A DNA stretch of 64,000 bases from Alisma plantago-aquatica. Its lineage: Eukaryota > Streptophyta > Magnoliopsida > Alismatales > Alismataceae. The notes below the pieces were generated by a model, which was not told the origin of the DNA, searched no databases, and was given only the letters and a program-made list of their open reading frames with translations. A program made the translations under genes and the position numbers. Of the stretch, positions 12,070-25,270 are shown in pieces (the stretch's first letter is position 1; each line of letters starts with the position of its first letter). The stretch lies in NCBI GenBank assembly GCA_963693085.1, contig OY856413.1:105592501-105656500 (forward strand), written 5' to 3'.

Positions 12070-13810
12070 TTGATTCCAAACCCTAATTCAATTGAATCAA
12101 ACCCTAATTGATGATCAATTGAGGGTTAATTGAGAGTCAAATCAGTTGAAGGTTGACCTATTAAACTCAATTGAAGTATGAGGGTAGGTCCAATTGATGA
12201 CTGGTTCCATGAATTCAATGATTGAAGGAATCAACATTGAAAACCCTAATTCAATTGGATACCCTATGTAATGGAGGTCCAATGTGATTGAATCTCTTGA
12301 GAATCAAGATGATGAATGATCCATTGATCCAATGTTGATTAGTAATGATAATCAAAGAAGTTACAAAGGTTGAAACCCAAATAGTACCTAAGGGATCAGT
12401 GCCAATTAAGGGATGAATTCCTAATTGCTTATAGGGTCAATGACTTGATACACTATGTTAATCATAGTTGTATGTACTCAACTAAAGGGTGATATGACCT
12501 ATTCAAGTTGAGAAGTTGATAGAATGAATTCATACATGAATATGATTCATGTGGTGGTTAAGAGTTATGATCCTTAAGTAAAGAGATCATGAAACCCTAA
12601 ATATGAACATAAACCCTAATTGACAGGGTTATTGAACTCAAACCCTAGTTGAGGGTGTATCCATGTGAAACCCTAGTTGAGGGTGTATCCATGTGAAACC
12701 CTAATTGAGGGTGATTTCATGAGAAACCCTAATTGGGAATGATTAGCAAACCTTGAATATGGGAAACGTGATATGAAACCCTAATGAAGGGTGATGCTAT
12801 ATGTAATCCCTATTCTAAAGAAGGGAGATGGTATGTGAAACCCTAATCCCTAATGAAAGAATATAATTCATACTTGAATATGATTCATGAGGGGAACTTC
12901 TGTAGAACGACCGTGGTAGCTTCACTTTGCACGATTGTGCAAGGTAGCACGGCTGTGGTGGCTTCCCTTTGCACGGCCGTTCTTGGTTGCACGGCCGTGG
13001 TTCTCTATGCTTGATTTAGATGTGATTTGAAAGTGACCTCATATGATTGTATACCTTGATATGATTATAAGTCCAATATAATTGGATGAAGGATACATAA
13101 GATATGTGATGAGAAACCCTAGTTGAGGGTGTATCATTGTGATTGTTTATAAGCAACTTTATAATAAAGTCATGCCTTAGACTAAGATAAGTCCATATCA
13201 TTGTGAGATAGTTGTACAATTCTAATGTGTGGCCTTTGCATTATATGTTAAAGGTAAGAGATTAGTGATGGAATGTATTAAGAGGGAAATACCTTAATAC
13301 AAGATAAGATGGATAGCTCAACAGATTTTGAAATGATGAGAAAGTGATACATCAAGATATGATAGTTATCACATTCAACATTTCAGGGTTTATATGCCTT
13401 GATGTACTTCAAATCCAATATAATTGGGTAAGAAACATATGAAGTGTGTTATGAAACTATTACAATGAAATGTAATGAGTTGTTACACCTTGATGAGTGT
13501 TAATTAATGTACCTTGAGAATGGGGTTAAGCCCAAATGATGTGTATGATATAATCATACCATGATAAGGATGAGAAATGAACTCATACCTTGAATTGATG
13601 ATCATTAATGCTATATGATGAAAGTAGTGTTCTAGAATAATCAAATATGATATCCTTGAATGCCCCAGAGGTATGGAATAATGTATTAAGGGTTGGACAG
13701 ATAATGAGATCATGAACTCTTTATTAATGAGAAATGGGGAACCCTAACCCTAATTTGGGTAAAGGGAATGAAAAGCCCTATTTGATAGTAAACCCTAATT
13801 CCTGGTAGAG
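12070..13810 (+). repeat. Telobox-rich segment of LTR A
   Basis: At least a dozen AAACCCTA(A/G) motifs, many in the local repeat GAAACCCTA(A/G)TTGAGGGTG between 12590 and 12850. The equivalents are at about 20050-21790 in the 3' LTR and, as TTAGGGTTTCA repeats, at 28960-29460 in the solo LTR. Telobox motifs are bound in plants by TRB-type telomere-repeat proteins. They are scattered, not a (TTTAGGG)n telomere array. Confidence 0.75.
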
Positions 13811-15193
13811 GAATAATGGTGTTACTATCACATCACATGATGTGATGAATATCTTGTATGACTGTTATCATGCCTAATAACCATACAGATATTATGAGAT
13901 GATGTATATAACTAGTGTGAGCTGTGACATTTATATAATAAATGTTGATTGGCATTATGTGCCTTAATGTTGATTGTTGCTTAGTAAAAGAAGCAATATG
14001 CATGGACTTTTATGAGTCACATGAGTAAGTTGTTACCTAGTGAGAGGTGACAAGATATTTCATGGCCTTGTGAGCCAGGTGTGATGCTTGTGTAACAAGT
14101 ATCATGAATGCCTTGGTCAGATGACCTGAAGGTGATAGTTACCTGAAAAAGGTATAATAATGCTCAATGATGAGTTAAGGGTTTGAATACCCAGAACCAT
14201 ATGATTATGGTGATGAGAAAGTGAAGGGATGATAATTCCCAGTATTGAAATGAGGGACTGAGTTCCCAGGGTCTTTGAAAGACTGATAAATATCTGATAA
14301 AAGTAGTACATGTCTCTTTATAGCATTGTTGTAATAAGTTATGTTTGAGAACTTGGATGATGCTAAAAGAATATGAGAATGTACTTAATAAATCAAGTGA
14401 AATCTATTCATATAGTGCTCTGACCATAGATCCATCATCGTCAGGAATAGGTGATGGTGAAACGGGTGCCCGCGGCAAAACCCGGAGCACATATTTTGAA
14501 TATGTGGGGGTAAATGGGCGAAAATATCCTTACGTCCTCTTGAAGAGATTGTTGGAAGGTAAACAAGAAACCTCTCAATCCTTCATGAATATGTCGGGAT
14601 GGATGTATCATGAATCTCCCAATGATACTTAATGTCGGATCGAGGAGATAAACAAGAAATCTCTCGATTGGCAATGAGAGTGCAGTTGACGTTGTAACTC
14701 TGTAGCAAAGGTGCCAGAATACCCTGGCTAGCTAGTTGGCAGAGACATGAGATGTCCTGCATGTGGTCTCGTACTGACCGAGACAGATGAGGTCATAAGA
14801 ATCCGGCTCTTTTGATGACCTATGTATGGTACCGAGGCGATTTCGTAATGGTCGGTTGGAGTATGAGCGGTATATCTCATCTCCTCAGAGCATAAGTGTG
14901 ATTGTAAAATGTAATCAGCCGTATAGCATGTTTGCTTAAGGATTGAATACAGAGATTCATTGGCTGATTTTGCATTTCTTTGTGCATTCCTTAGTAGATA
15001 AATGTTAATTATGTTTCTTTATATTCTCTGCAAAGTAGACAGATGAATTACTTATCTACCATGGGTAGATGCAATGACCTCCTTGAGAATGGAGATTATC
15101 TTATTCTGTTCAATGATGAATAATTCTGCCTGATAATGTAAAAGTAACCCCTACTCAGTTTTAATTTGATAAACTGCAATAACAATGTTTTTG

Positions 15194-15250
15194 GCGGAGA
15201 GTTATATCTCTCGCTGGGGCAATTTTCAATTGTCTCACCCCCGTGGGAAA
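15194..15250 (+). promoter_or_regulatory. Conserved hairpin block in LTR A
   Basis: GGAGAGTTATATCTCTCGC is followed by CAATTTTCAATTG and a C-rich then G-rich stretch. The first part can pair GAGAG with CTCTC. The block recurs in the 3' LTR (23169-23225), the solo LTR (27010-27065), LTR B (35305-35355) and the partial LTR at 57322-57386, although surrounding DNA has diverged. Its function is unknown; R/U5 RNA structure is possible. Confidence 0.55.
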
Positions 15251-15699
15251 CATTTTTAGGTATGCATGGAAGGCAGAGCAGAAACCCTAGAACAGGGAAA
15301 GAGCAGCCGCAACAGCAGGGATAGCAATAAGATCTCTGGTGGAAATATTGTCTATCTAGTCATATAGATAGTAGTCTTATGTGTCGTCTCTGTACTCTCA
15401 GGTCCTCGGAGTTTTAAATGTATCAATCTGAGTTTTGGCTTAGTGCCTCGAAGTTTTTATACTGTCTGTGTATATTTGTTAACAGGGCAGTCAATGTTGT
15501 AATCCTTGAAAAGGAATGGTACAGGTTGTGTACTTGTGAACCAGGATGAATTTGGAATACTTTGGTTCATGGTTAAAGAGTTTTCCTGTGAATGGATCTC
15601 TTTGCAAAAAGTTTTAAATTTTCAGTGATTTTCAGTAATCCGCTGCAAATAATTCGCTTCCGCATTAGTTAATCCTGTTTTCGTGAGACGGTCGCTACA

Positions 15700-17407
15700 A
15701 TTAGTGGTATCAGAGCTCTAGGTTCGTTGAGTCTACAGAGACATAGGACTAAGTTGTTGAGTCTGTGTTAGTGTTCTCCAGTATACCCTATAATGATTTC
15801 TGCTTGTGCAGAGAAAGGGTAAAGTTTAAAATGACTGGAGAGCACAATGAACACATTGCTTAGGGCAATGTTGTTGCACCAAGAAGAGGTGCAAGGGATC
15901 ATGCAAGAATAGAATGAGTGCCTGAGAATCCCCATTAAGACCTGATCAGGATAGAGAATCCTATGATCATGCTCTTGTTGGGAAGATTAGGGCAACAGTA
16001 ATGCATATGAGTGGACTGGATGCTAGGCTTATAACCTAGGTTATCAGTCCTTAATACAGAAAGCTTGAGCTTTAAATGAGTTCCTAAATGACTTAGTCAT
16101 GTTGGAACAAGGGAAAATATGGAAAAGATTAACTTATAGCAAGAAAGTGGACTCTGCCATGAGTTCAGACAGATAATAAATATGTGATGGCAGTGCCCAA
16201 GAAGGGGCAATAACCTGAGAAGTAGGTGATGATCTCTATAATTTTAGAGACATTTGCCTAATGGTTCTAAAAAGCCAAGGTTTTTGGTACAAATAGTGCA
16301 ATAAATGCCTAGTGTACCAGGGAAGTAGCCACTAAGTAAGTGCAAAGATCTTAACCTTTCACCTATAAGATTCTATGGCTTAGTTTTTGCTTCAGTAATA
16401 AGACTAGTAAGACCATGATATGAGTACAAGGTATGTTATAAATGTGTACATGTTGAGTACACTAAACCCTTTTTGTTATAAAAAGGAGGATTATTGATTT
16501 TGTTTTCCCTATTAGTTGCCATATAGGGAAGAAATGATGAGAACTAGAATTTGAATTCTATTGAGTATTCTTTTAAATGCTCTATATTGATCATACCTCT
16601 ATGAAAGAGGAAGAGGTATAGAAGAGATGCCGGGATAAAATCCAGGGATGTTAAATCTTATGTTATGATAATATGAAAAGCAAGAAATATGATAGCATGT
16701 AATTGCATACTACTTGATCTCAGTACTTGTAAACCCTGATCAAGTATACAACTATTGATGATAAAGTGAGTATGGAAACTCTTAGATTGATATCTTTTTG
16801 ATTGCCCTGATCAAGCAATCATTTTGATTCAATCTAATGAGTATCATGAAATAAGAAATATGAAATGAATAAATGTATCATACCTTAAGTACAAGAAAGA
16901 GGGATCTAATATGAATTCAGATCAGTATGTGTATATGAGGAAGTAAAAGTATGACCCTCATATGATGAGAAAGAGAACAAGGGAGATGATCCCTGTTCAA
17001 TAAAGTTGTAAATATGATGAAAGGAATATGAGAATATGATGTGTTTTCAACACATGTGTCTGATACCAAGATAAGAGATTCTGGTATCTGAGAATTATCA
17101 GATGATTTAGATTGGCTACCTAGAGTGGTCAACTATGAAATCAGTCTGATTATATAAAATGATATGAACATCATATGTTAGGGGTTTATGCTTTGCATAA
17201 ACATAACAACTAAATATGTCTTTAAGATAAGTTCTCAATTGACTCTATGAGAATATTGTGTGAAGGAACTTTGTGCTGATCAAAGTTCTATGATGTCTCC
17301 ATAACAATGAGGTATTATGAAGAGACATGGTGATATGATGAATGAATAATATCTGTTTCCTTTATCTGGGATTTCGGGGACGAAATCCTTGTTAGGGGTT
17401 TATAATT
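15700..17407 (+). other. Interior of element A: PBS, gag remnant, noncoding
   Basis: ATTAG then TGGTATCAGAGC (15705-15716) is a PBS complementary to the 3' end of initiator tRNA-Met. An ATG at 15831 starts MTGEHNEHIA, then a stop, then VVAPRRGARDHARIE and another stop. This resembles the start of a Ty3/gypsy gag that has decayed. No protease, RT, RNase H or integrase motif is seen after it, so the interior is a large internal deletion derivative or a very degenerate spacer. Confidence 0.8.
17369..17407 (+). promoter_or_regulatory. Hairpin and polypurine tract of element A
   Basis: GGATTTCGGGGACGAAATCC (17369-17388) forms a perfect 8-bp stem with loop GGGA. TTGTTAGGGG and a short T/A run follow and lead into the 3' LTR at 17408. 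It corresponds to the pol-stop/PPT region of coding relatives, so this part of the 3' end was kept although pol was lost. Confidence 0.75.
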
Positions 17408-20400
17408 TGTAACATCCCTGACCTGGGTTATGCTTTAACCCTAGGTGTTTTGATTAAGAAATATGATTATATGCTTAATCTTATCTTTTGAAAAGTGATT
17501 AGGGCTCATGAGGAACTTATGTTTCAATTTTGGTCCTGTTTGAACAATGTTAAAGCAATGTTTGCTTATTTTGGACTAAAGTGCAAATTACCCAAGTTGA
17601 GGGGTTAAATTGCAAATGTTTCATGATAAGATGTTCCTCTGATGTTGATACATCATAAGAATGAATATGATGTAGTGGTATGGTTTCCACAAGCTTGGAC
17701 ACCAAGATTAAGCTTGTAAAGCAATCCTTGTGCATTAAAACCTGGTTTTGGAGTAAAGTGCAATTTACCCAAAATCTAGGGTTCAATATGCAAATTACCA
17801 CTTCAATATGGTCCTTAATGTTTCTTGGAATCATTTAGAGAAAATAAAATGAGAGGGACTCCTCATTTGAATTAATTTGTAGGAGAGAGAATCTTGACAT
17901 TAAAATAATCAAGAATAATGCCTAATTGAAACCCTAATTCAATTTAGGGCAAAAATGAATAAAAATAATTGAAGGGCTTTCAACCAAAATGTTTTGGGTT
18001 GATTTTGAATAAGGATGGACATTCCTTTGCCAATATAAGGAACGAAAATATCTTAAGTAGGTGAAATTCCACTCACCTTATTATAAAGAAAAGTAATTTC
18101 CACTCACATATCGGATATTAATATAATAAGCATTAAGGTGCTTAATTTGCTTTTCTTTAAATTGAGGATAATGAAGGGGAATTAAAGGCAAGGAAGGTGC
18201 CTCGTACCCAAGGTAGTTTAGGGGGAAGAGGCGGCCACTTTATTGGGATTAATTGGATTTTTATAAGGCATTTTCTCTCTCATCAATTTCCTTATAAAAG
18301 TGCCTTTTCCAAATGAATTGAAAGGCTTTTTCGGCCCTTTCTTCTTCCTTTGCTTTGGATGAGCTCAAGGGGACTTAGGAGCAACAGGAGGACGAGCCCC
18401 AACCTGTTGGTAAGCTTCTTGACCCTCGTTCTTCATGATTTCATGGTGGAAATCGAAAATAAATTATGGATTCCTTCTTATTTTGATCTCCTCTTCAACC
18501 CTAGCCAACTTTTGCAATCAAAAGCTTGAGGACGAGCCTAGGGGGAGTTGCTAGAGATTCATCCACCATTGATGGCGTGATCTTGGAGCTTTGGAGCTCA
18601 ATTGGAGGCGGGTTTTATAACTTAAACCCTCAAACATTGCTATTGCATCAATCTTCTATGCTTTGTTGATTGATTTCTTCAATTTTATACACTTTTGTTT
18701 CTTTGCTGCAAATTCCATCAAGAACGGTTTCTGTTCTTGGGTGCACGAAGGACGATTATGATGACATCATCATAAGCAAGCACCTCACCAAATATCTTGG
18801 GAGCAAACGATCTCAAAAGTTGGGACCAAACGGTTTCACCAAAACCGTTTGGTGACCAAACGGATTGCAAACCGTTTGGTAGCAAACGGGTTCAAACCCA
18901 TTTGAAGGAGTTGCCAAGCGTTGACCGTTTGGGAATCTCGTTCCTAATTATTTAGGCTAATGACCTTCCAAATTTGAGGGGTTAACTCTAAGGGAATCAT
19001 AGGTTGAAGTCCAATCAATTAGACAAATCGAATTGAATTAAGTGCTGATTTTCAACCTGAATAACTTGACCTTCTTGGGAAAACAGGTTCAAGACCGTTT
19101 GAGATGGTTGACCAAGCGTTTACCGTTTGGGATTCATGTTCATAATGGTGTTGGTTAATGACCCTCCAGATTTCACGGGTTAACTCCAAAGGAATCATAG
19201 GTTGAAGGCTAATCAATTAGGAAAACTTAATTGGATTAAGTGCTGATTTTCAACCTGATTAACTTGACCTGCTTGGGAAAACCGGTTCAAGACCGTTTGA
19301 GTGAGTTGACCAAGCGTTGAACGTTTGGGATTCCTGTTCATAATTATGTTGGTTAATGACTCTCCACATTTTATGGGTTAACTCCCAAGGAATCGTGAGT
19401 TGAAGGCTATTCAATTAGGCAAACCCTAATTGAAAACAGTGCTGAAATTCCAATGAGTTAAGTTGAGATTTTGGGTTGATTAGCCCAAACGGGTTCAAGA
19501 CCGTTTGGGGATCATCCAAACGGGTTCAAAACCGTTTGGGGATCACCCCAAGACCGTTTGGAGGTCTGGGGTCAAGTATAGTTGATCAATTGAAGGTCCA
19601 AAGGTACCAAATCATACTGCAACTCAATGCTGATTTGTTGATCAACTCGATAGACCAATCCATGATGATTTTTCACTAACGTCCAAAGGTTGGATGAGCC
19701 AAACGGTCTCAAGACCGTTTGGAGCTCATCCAAACGGTCTCAAGACCGTTTGGTTGTCATCCAAGACCGTTTGGAGGTCTAGGGTTGAGTATGGTTAGGT
19801 GTTTGAAGGTCTAAAGGTACTAAGCTGATATACAATGCAATGTTGATTTGGTGATCAATCCAATGAACAAAACCCCAATTGGATTGCTTAGATTTGAGTG
19901 ATATGATGGGAAAACGGTCTCAAGACCGTTTGGAGGTCATCCAAATGACCTCAAGACCGTTTGGGGTCAGGTCATACCCAATTTGGATGATGGTTCAATG
20001 GTTTCAAAGCAACTAGTCTTACATTGATTAGTGTTGTTGAATCATCGATTCCAAACCCTAATTCAATTGAATCAAACCCTAATTGATGATCAATTGAGGG
20101 TCAATTGAGAGTCAAATCAGTTGAAGGTTGACCTATTAAACTCAATTGAAGTATGAGGGTAGGTCCAATTGATGACTGGTTCCATGAATTCAATGATTGA
20201 AGGAATCAACATTGAAAACCCTAATTCAATTGGATACCCTATGTAATGGAGGTCCAATGTGATTGAATCTCTTGATAATCAAGATGATGAATGATCCATT
20301 GATCCAATGTTGATTAGTAATGATAATCAAAGAAGGTACAAAGGTTGAAACCCGAATAGTACCTAAGGGATTAGTGCCAATTAAGGGATGAATTCCTAAT

Positions 20401-23400
20401 TGCTTATAGGGTCAATGACTTGATACACTATGTTAATCATAGTTGTATGTACTCAACTAAAGGGTGATATGACCTATTCAAGTTGAGAAGTTGATAGCAT
20501 GAATTCATACATGAATATGATTCATGTGGTTGTTAAGAGTTATGATCCTTAAGTAAAGAGATCATGAAACCCTAAATATGAACATAAACCCTAATTGACA
20601 GGGTTATTGAACTCAAACCCTAGTTGAGGGTGTATCCATGTAAACCCTAGTTGAGGGTGTATCCATGTGAAACCCTAATTGAGTGCGATTTCATGAGAAA
20701 CCCTAATTGGGAATGATTAGCAAACCTTGAATATGGGAAACGTGATATGAAACCCTAATGAAGGGTGATGCTATATGTAATCCCTATTCTAAAGAAAGGA
20801 GATGGTATGTGAAACCCTAATCCCTAATGAAAGAATAGAATTCATACTTGAATATGATTCATGAGGGGAACTTCTGTAGAACGACCGTGGTAGCTTCACT
20901 TTGCATGACCGTGCAAGGTAGCACGACTGTGGTGGCTTCCCTTTGCACGGCCGTTCTTGGTTTCATGGTCGTGGTTCTCTATGCTTGATTTAGATGTGAT
21001 TTGAAAGTGACCTCATATGATCGTATACCTTGATATGATTATAAGTCCAATATAATTGGATGAAGGATACATAAGATATATGATGAGAAACCCTAGTTGA
21101 GGGTGTATCATTGTGATTGTTTATAAGCAACTTTATAATAAAGTCATGCCTTAAACTAAGATAAGTCCATATCATTGTGAGATAGTTGTACAATTCTAAT
21201 GTGTGGCCTTTGCATTATATGCTAAAGGTAAGAGATTAGTGATGGAATGTATTAAGAGGGAAATACCTTAATACAAGATAAGATGGATAACTCAACAGAG
21301 TTTGAAATGATGAGAAAGTGATACATCAAGATATGATAGTTATCACATTCAGCATTTCAGGGTTTATATGCCTTGATGTACTTCAAATCCAATATAATTG
21401 GGTAAGAAACATATGAAGTGTGTTATGCAACTATTACAATGAAATGTAATGAGTTGTTACACCTTGATGAGTGTTAATTAATGTACCTTGAGAATGGGGT
21501 TAAGCCCAAATGATGTGTATGATATAATCATACCATGATAAGGATGAGAAATGAACTCATACCTTGAATTGATGATCATTAATGCTATATGATGAAAGTA
21601 GTGTTCTAGAATAATCAAATATGATATCCTTGAATGCCCCAGAGGTATGGAATAATGTATTAAGGGTTGGACAGATAATGAGATCATGAACTCTTTATTA
21701 ATGAGAAATGGGGAACCCTAACCCTAATTTGGGTAAAGGGAATGAAAAGCCCTATTTGATAGTAAACCCTAATTCCTGGTAGAGGAATAATGGTGTTACT
21801 ATCACATCACATGATGTGATGAATATCTTGTATGACTGTTATCATGCCTAATAACCATACAGATATTATGAGATGATGTATATAACTAGTGTGAGCTGTG
21901 ACATTTATATAATAAATGTTGATTGGCATTATGTGCCTTAATGTTGATTGTTTCTTAGTAAAAGAAGCAATATGCATGGACTTTTATGAGTCACATGAGT
22001 AAGTTGTTACCTAGTGAGAGGTGACAAGATATTTCATGGCCTTGTGAGCCAGGTGTGATGCTTGTGTAACAAGTATCATGAATGCCTTGGTCAGATGACC
22101 TGAAGGTGATAGTTACCTGAAAAAGGTATAATAATGCTCAATGATGAGTTAAGGGTTTGAATACCCAGAACCATATGATTATGGTGATGAGAAAGTGAAG
22201 GGATGATAATTCCCAGTATTGAAATGAGGGACTGAGTTCCCAGGGTCTTTGAAAGACTGATAAATATCTGATAAAAGTAGTACATGTCTCTTTATAGCAT
22301 TGTTGTAATAAGTTATGTTTGAGAACTTGGCTGATGCTAAAAGAATATGAGAATGTACTTAATAAATCAAGTGAAATATATTCATGTAGTGCTCTGACCA
22401 TATATCCATCATCGTCAGGAATAGGTGATGGTGAAACGGGTGCCCGCGGCAAAACCCGGAGCACATATTTTGAATATGTGGGGGTAAATGGGCGAAAATA
22501 TCCTTACGTCCTCTTGAAGAGATTGTTGGAAGGTAAACAAGAAACCTCTCAATCCTTCATGAATATGTCGGGATGGATGTATCATGAATCTCCCAATGAT
22601 ACTTAATGTCGGATCGAGGAGATAAACAAGAAATCTCTTGATTGGCGATGAGAGTGCAGTTGACGCTGTAACTCTGTAGCGAAGGTGCCAGAATACCCTG
22701 GCTAGCTAGTTGGCAGAGACACGAGATGTCTTGCATGTGGTCTCGTACTGACCGAGACAGATGAGGTCATAAGAATCCGGCTCTTTTGATGACCTATGTA
22801 TGGTACCGAGGCGATTTCCTAATGGTCAGTTGGAGTATGAGCGGTATATCTCATCTCCTCAGAGCATAAGTGTGATTATAAAATGTAATCAGTCGTATAG
22901 CATGTTTGCTTAAGGATCGAATACGGAGATTCATTGGCTGATGTTGCATTTCTTTGTGCATTCCTTAGTAGATAAATGTTAATTATGTTTCTTTATATTC
23001 TCTGCAAAGTAGACAGATGAATTACTTATCTACCATGGGTAGATGCAATGACCTCCTTGAGAATGGAGATTATCTTATTCTGTTCTATGATGAATAATTC
23101 TGCCTGATAATGTAAAAGTAACCCCTACTCAGTTTTAATTTGATAAACTGCAATAACAATGTTTTTGGCGGAGAGTTATATCTCTCGCTGGGGCAATTTT
23201 CAATTGTCTCACCCCCGTGGGAAACATTTTTAGGTATGCATGGAAGGCAGAGCAGAAACCCTAGAACAGGGAAAGAGCAGCAGCAACAGCAGGGACAACA
23301 ATAAGATCTCAGGTGGAAATATTGTCTGTCTAGTCATATAGATAGTAGTCTTATGTGTCGTCTCTGTACTCTCAGGTCCTCGGAGTTTTAAATGTATCTA

Positions 23401-23673
23401 TTTGAGTTTTGGCTTAGTGCCTCGAAGTTTTTATACTGCCTGTGTATATTTGTTAAGAGGGCAGTCAATATTGTAATCCTTGAAAAGGAATGGTACAGGT
23501 TGTGTACTTGTGAACCAGAATGAATTTGGAATACTTTGGTTCATGGTTAAAGAGTTTTCTTGTGAATGGATCTCTTTGCAAAAAGTTTTAAATTTTCAGT
23601 GATTTTCAGTAATCCGCTACAAATAATTCGCTTCCACATTAGTTAATCTTGTTTTCGCGAGACGGTCGCTACA
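17408..23673 (+). repeat. 3' LTR of element A (6266 bp)
   Basis: Nearly identical to 9432-15699, with scattered substitutions and small indels. It ends GGTCGCTACA at 23673, immediately before the TCTTC duplication and the resumed pol sequence of element B. Confidence 0.92.
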
Positions 23674-23678
23674 TCTTC

Positions 23679-25270
23679 TTCGTTATCATTTGCTGATAAG
23701 GCACAGATGTGATCCCTGGTGTGCCATAAGTGAGACATGTTGGCATCTTTGCATCAGATGAACATGAAGTTAGAAGTTTCCTTGTTGGTGGGTTTGTTGG
23801 CATAGTTGCGAGTGAATCCTACCTTGATGCGAAAGATCAAAGATGCACAACGTGATGATACTGTGATACAACAATTTTGATCATAGTTTGGTGATGAGAA
23901 GAATGAGGGCTTCCACAAGTCATAAATGGACAATTTATTTTCATGGAAGGATGGTGGTTCAAGATGTTGATGGTCTGAGGAAGATGGTCCTTGAGGATGC
24001 TCACTCCTTGATGTAAGTTATGCATACAAATAGTACCAAGATGTACCACAATCTAAAAGATCTATATTGGTGGCCTGGTTTGAAGCATGATGTGGTAGAG
24101 TTCATGGCAAGATGTCATGTGTGTCAATAGGTCAATACTAAGCATTAGAAGCCTACAGGAACGTTGCAACTATTGCCTATACTATAGTGGAAATGGGGTC
24201 ATATCACTATACTTTGTGGTTGGTTTTCCTAGGACAGCCAAAGGTCATGATTCCATTTGGGTGATAGTAGATAGGTTGACCAAGTCAGTGCACTTCATTC
24301 TTGTGAAGACAACATATACAACATAGAAGTTGACACAAGTGTATGTTCATGAGATAGTACATCTGCATGATATCCTGATGATGATAGTGTCTGACAGAGG
24401 TCCTCACTTTACTAGAAGTTTTTGGGAGCGTCTACACATAGACATGGGTACACAGTTAACGTTTAGTACAATGTTTCACCTATAGACAGATGGCCAGTCT
24501 GAAAGGACTATTCATATTTAGAAGACCTACGGAGAGCTTATGCTATATAATTTGTGGGCAGTTGGGATGGGCACATGTGCCTGATAGAGTTTGCATACAA
24601 CAACATTTATCAGAGGAGTATCGATATGGCATTGTATGAAGCCTTGTACAGGAAGTGTTGTAGGTCTCCGCTTTGTTGGTACGAGACAAGTGAGTATTAA
24701 CTTTTGGGTCCTAAGCTTGTGTAGCAAACAATAGAGAAGATCAAGCTTGCGTAGCAGATAATAGATAAGATCAAAGTGATACAATAGTAACTGAAGGGAG
24801 CCCATGACATATAGAATTTGTATGTTGATAATCATCGTAGGTTGTTGGAGTACCAAGTGGGAGACAAGGTGTATCTTAAGGTTTCTCCTTAGAAAGGCGT
24901 GCTAAGGATTGGCAAGAAGGGTAAGTTGGCTCTAGGTTTATGGGACCTTACCCTGTGGTGGCATGTGTTGGGAAGGTGGCTTACAAGTTGGATCTACCTC
25001 CATAGTTGCACAAGTTGCATCCATTTTTCCATGTTTCAGTGTTGAGAAAGTGCCATGCAGATGTTGAGTTGGTATTGTAGCTAGTATAGGTTTAGTTGAA
25101 AGAGGATATATCGTATGTTTAAGATCATGTATTGATCTTGGATAAGAGAGTGAAGTAGTTGAAGAAGAAGGATATAGTTCTTGTTAATGTCTTCTGGCAT
25201 CACTGTGGTGTAGAGGAAGCCACATGGGAGTTAGAGGAAGAGATGTGTAGGAAGTACCCTTCTCTTTTCA
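23679..25270 (+). pseudogene. Ty3/gypsy element B pol: integrase and chromodomain-like end (decayed)
   Basis: This continues the RNase H/integrase reading broken at 9431. Recognisable pieces are [22 protein letters not shown] (zinc-binding H2C2 end, about 24062-24130), [12 protein letters not shown] (integrase core, about 24270), LIEFAYNN (about 24580), LLEYQVGDKVYLKVSP (about 24845) and a chromodomain-like tail VLDLDKRVK..LKKKDIVL..EEATWELEEEM ending near 25270. There are multiple stops and frame changes, so no protein can be made. The tail and PPT context match plant chromoviruses, probably Tekay/Del-like. Confidence 0.85.

Larger units (their letters stand above)
9432..15699 (+). repeat. 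5' LTR of element A (6268 bp)
   Basis: TG..CA ends; matches 17408-23673 nearly throughout. From left to right it holds an AT-rich start, clustered AAACGG palindromes (10.85-12.0 kb), telobox-rich DNA (12.07-13.8 kb) and a conserved hairpin block near 15.2 kb. The small open frames (for example the 95-codon frame at 14345-14632, which opens with TTG) are shared by both LTRs only because of recent common origin. Confidence 0.92.
9432..23673 (+). mobile_element. Complete non-autonomous LTR retrotransposon A with giant LTRs
   Basis: A 14,242-bp insertion bounded by the 5-bp duplication TCTTC (9427-9431 and 23674-23678) in pol of element B. Two 6.27-kb direct LTRs enclose only 1708 bp. A PBS follows the first LTR and a PPT precedes the second. 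LTRs start TGTAACATCCCTGACC and end GGTCGCTACA. Spot comparison of the first ~650 bp shows roughly 11 differences, so the insertion is fairly recent. No intact gag or pol is present, so movement would need proteins in trans. This fits the LARD class, but here the LTR is almost four times the interior. The PPT context CTTGTTAGGGGTTT is shared with element B, suggesting a B-related helper. Confidence 0.92.

Noticed and set aside
12590..12850. Interstitial telomere array
   Set aside because: AAACCCTAA motifs are separated by unrelated bases and embedded in LTR repeats; there is no uninterrupted (TTTAGGG)n run.
14345..14632. 95-codon frame repeated at 22319-22606 as a possible conserved small protein
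   Set aside because: It opens with TTG, lies in LTR sequence, and is shared only because both LTRs are recent copies; the older LTR near 58.0-58.1 kb does not keep the frame.
9432..23673. Segmental duplication of an ~8-kb block
   Set aside because: The two copies have TG..CA ends, a PBS after the first, a PPT before the second and a TCTTC target duplication outside, so they are LTRs of one element.
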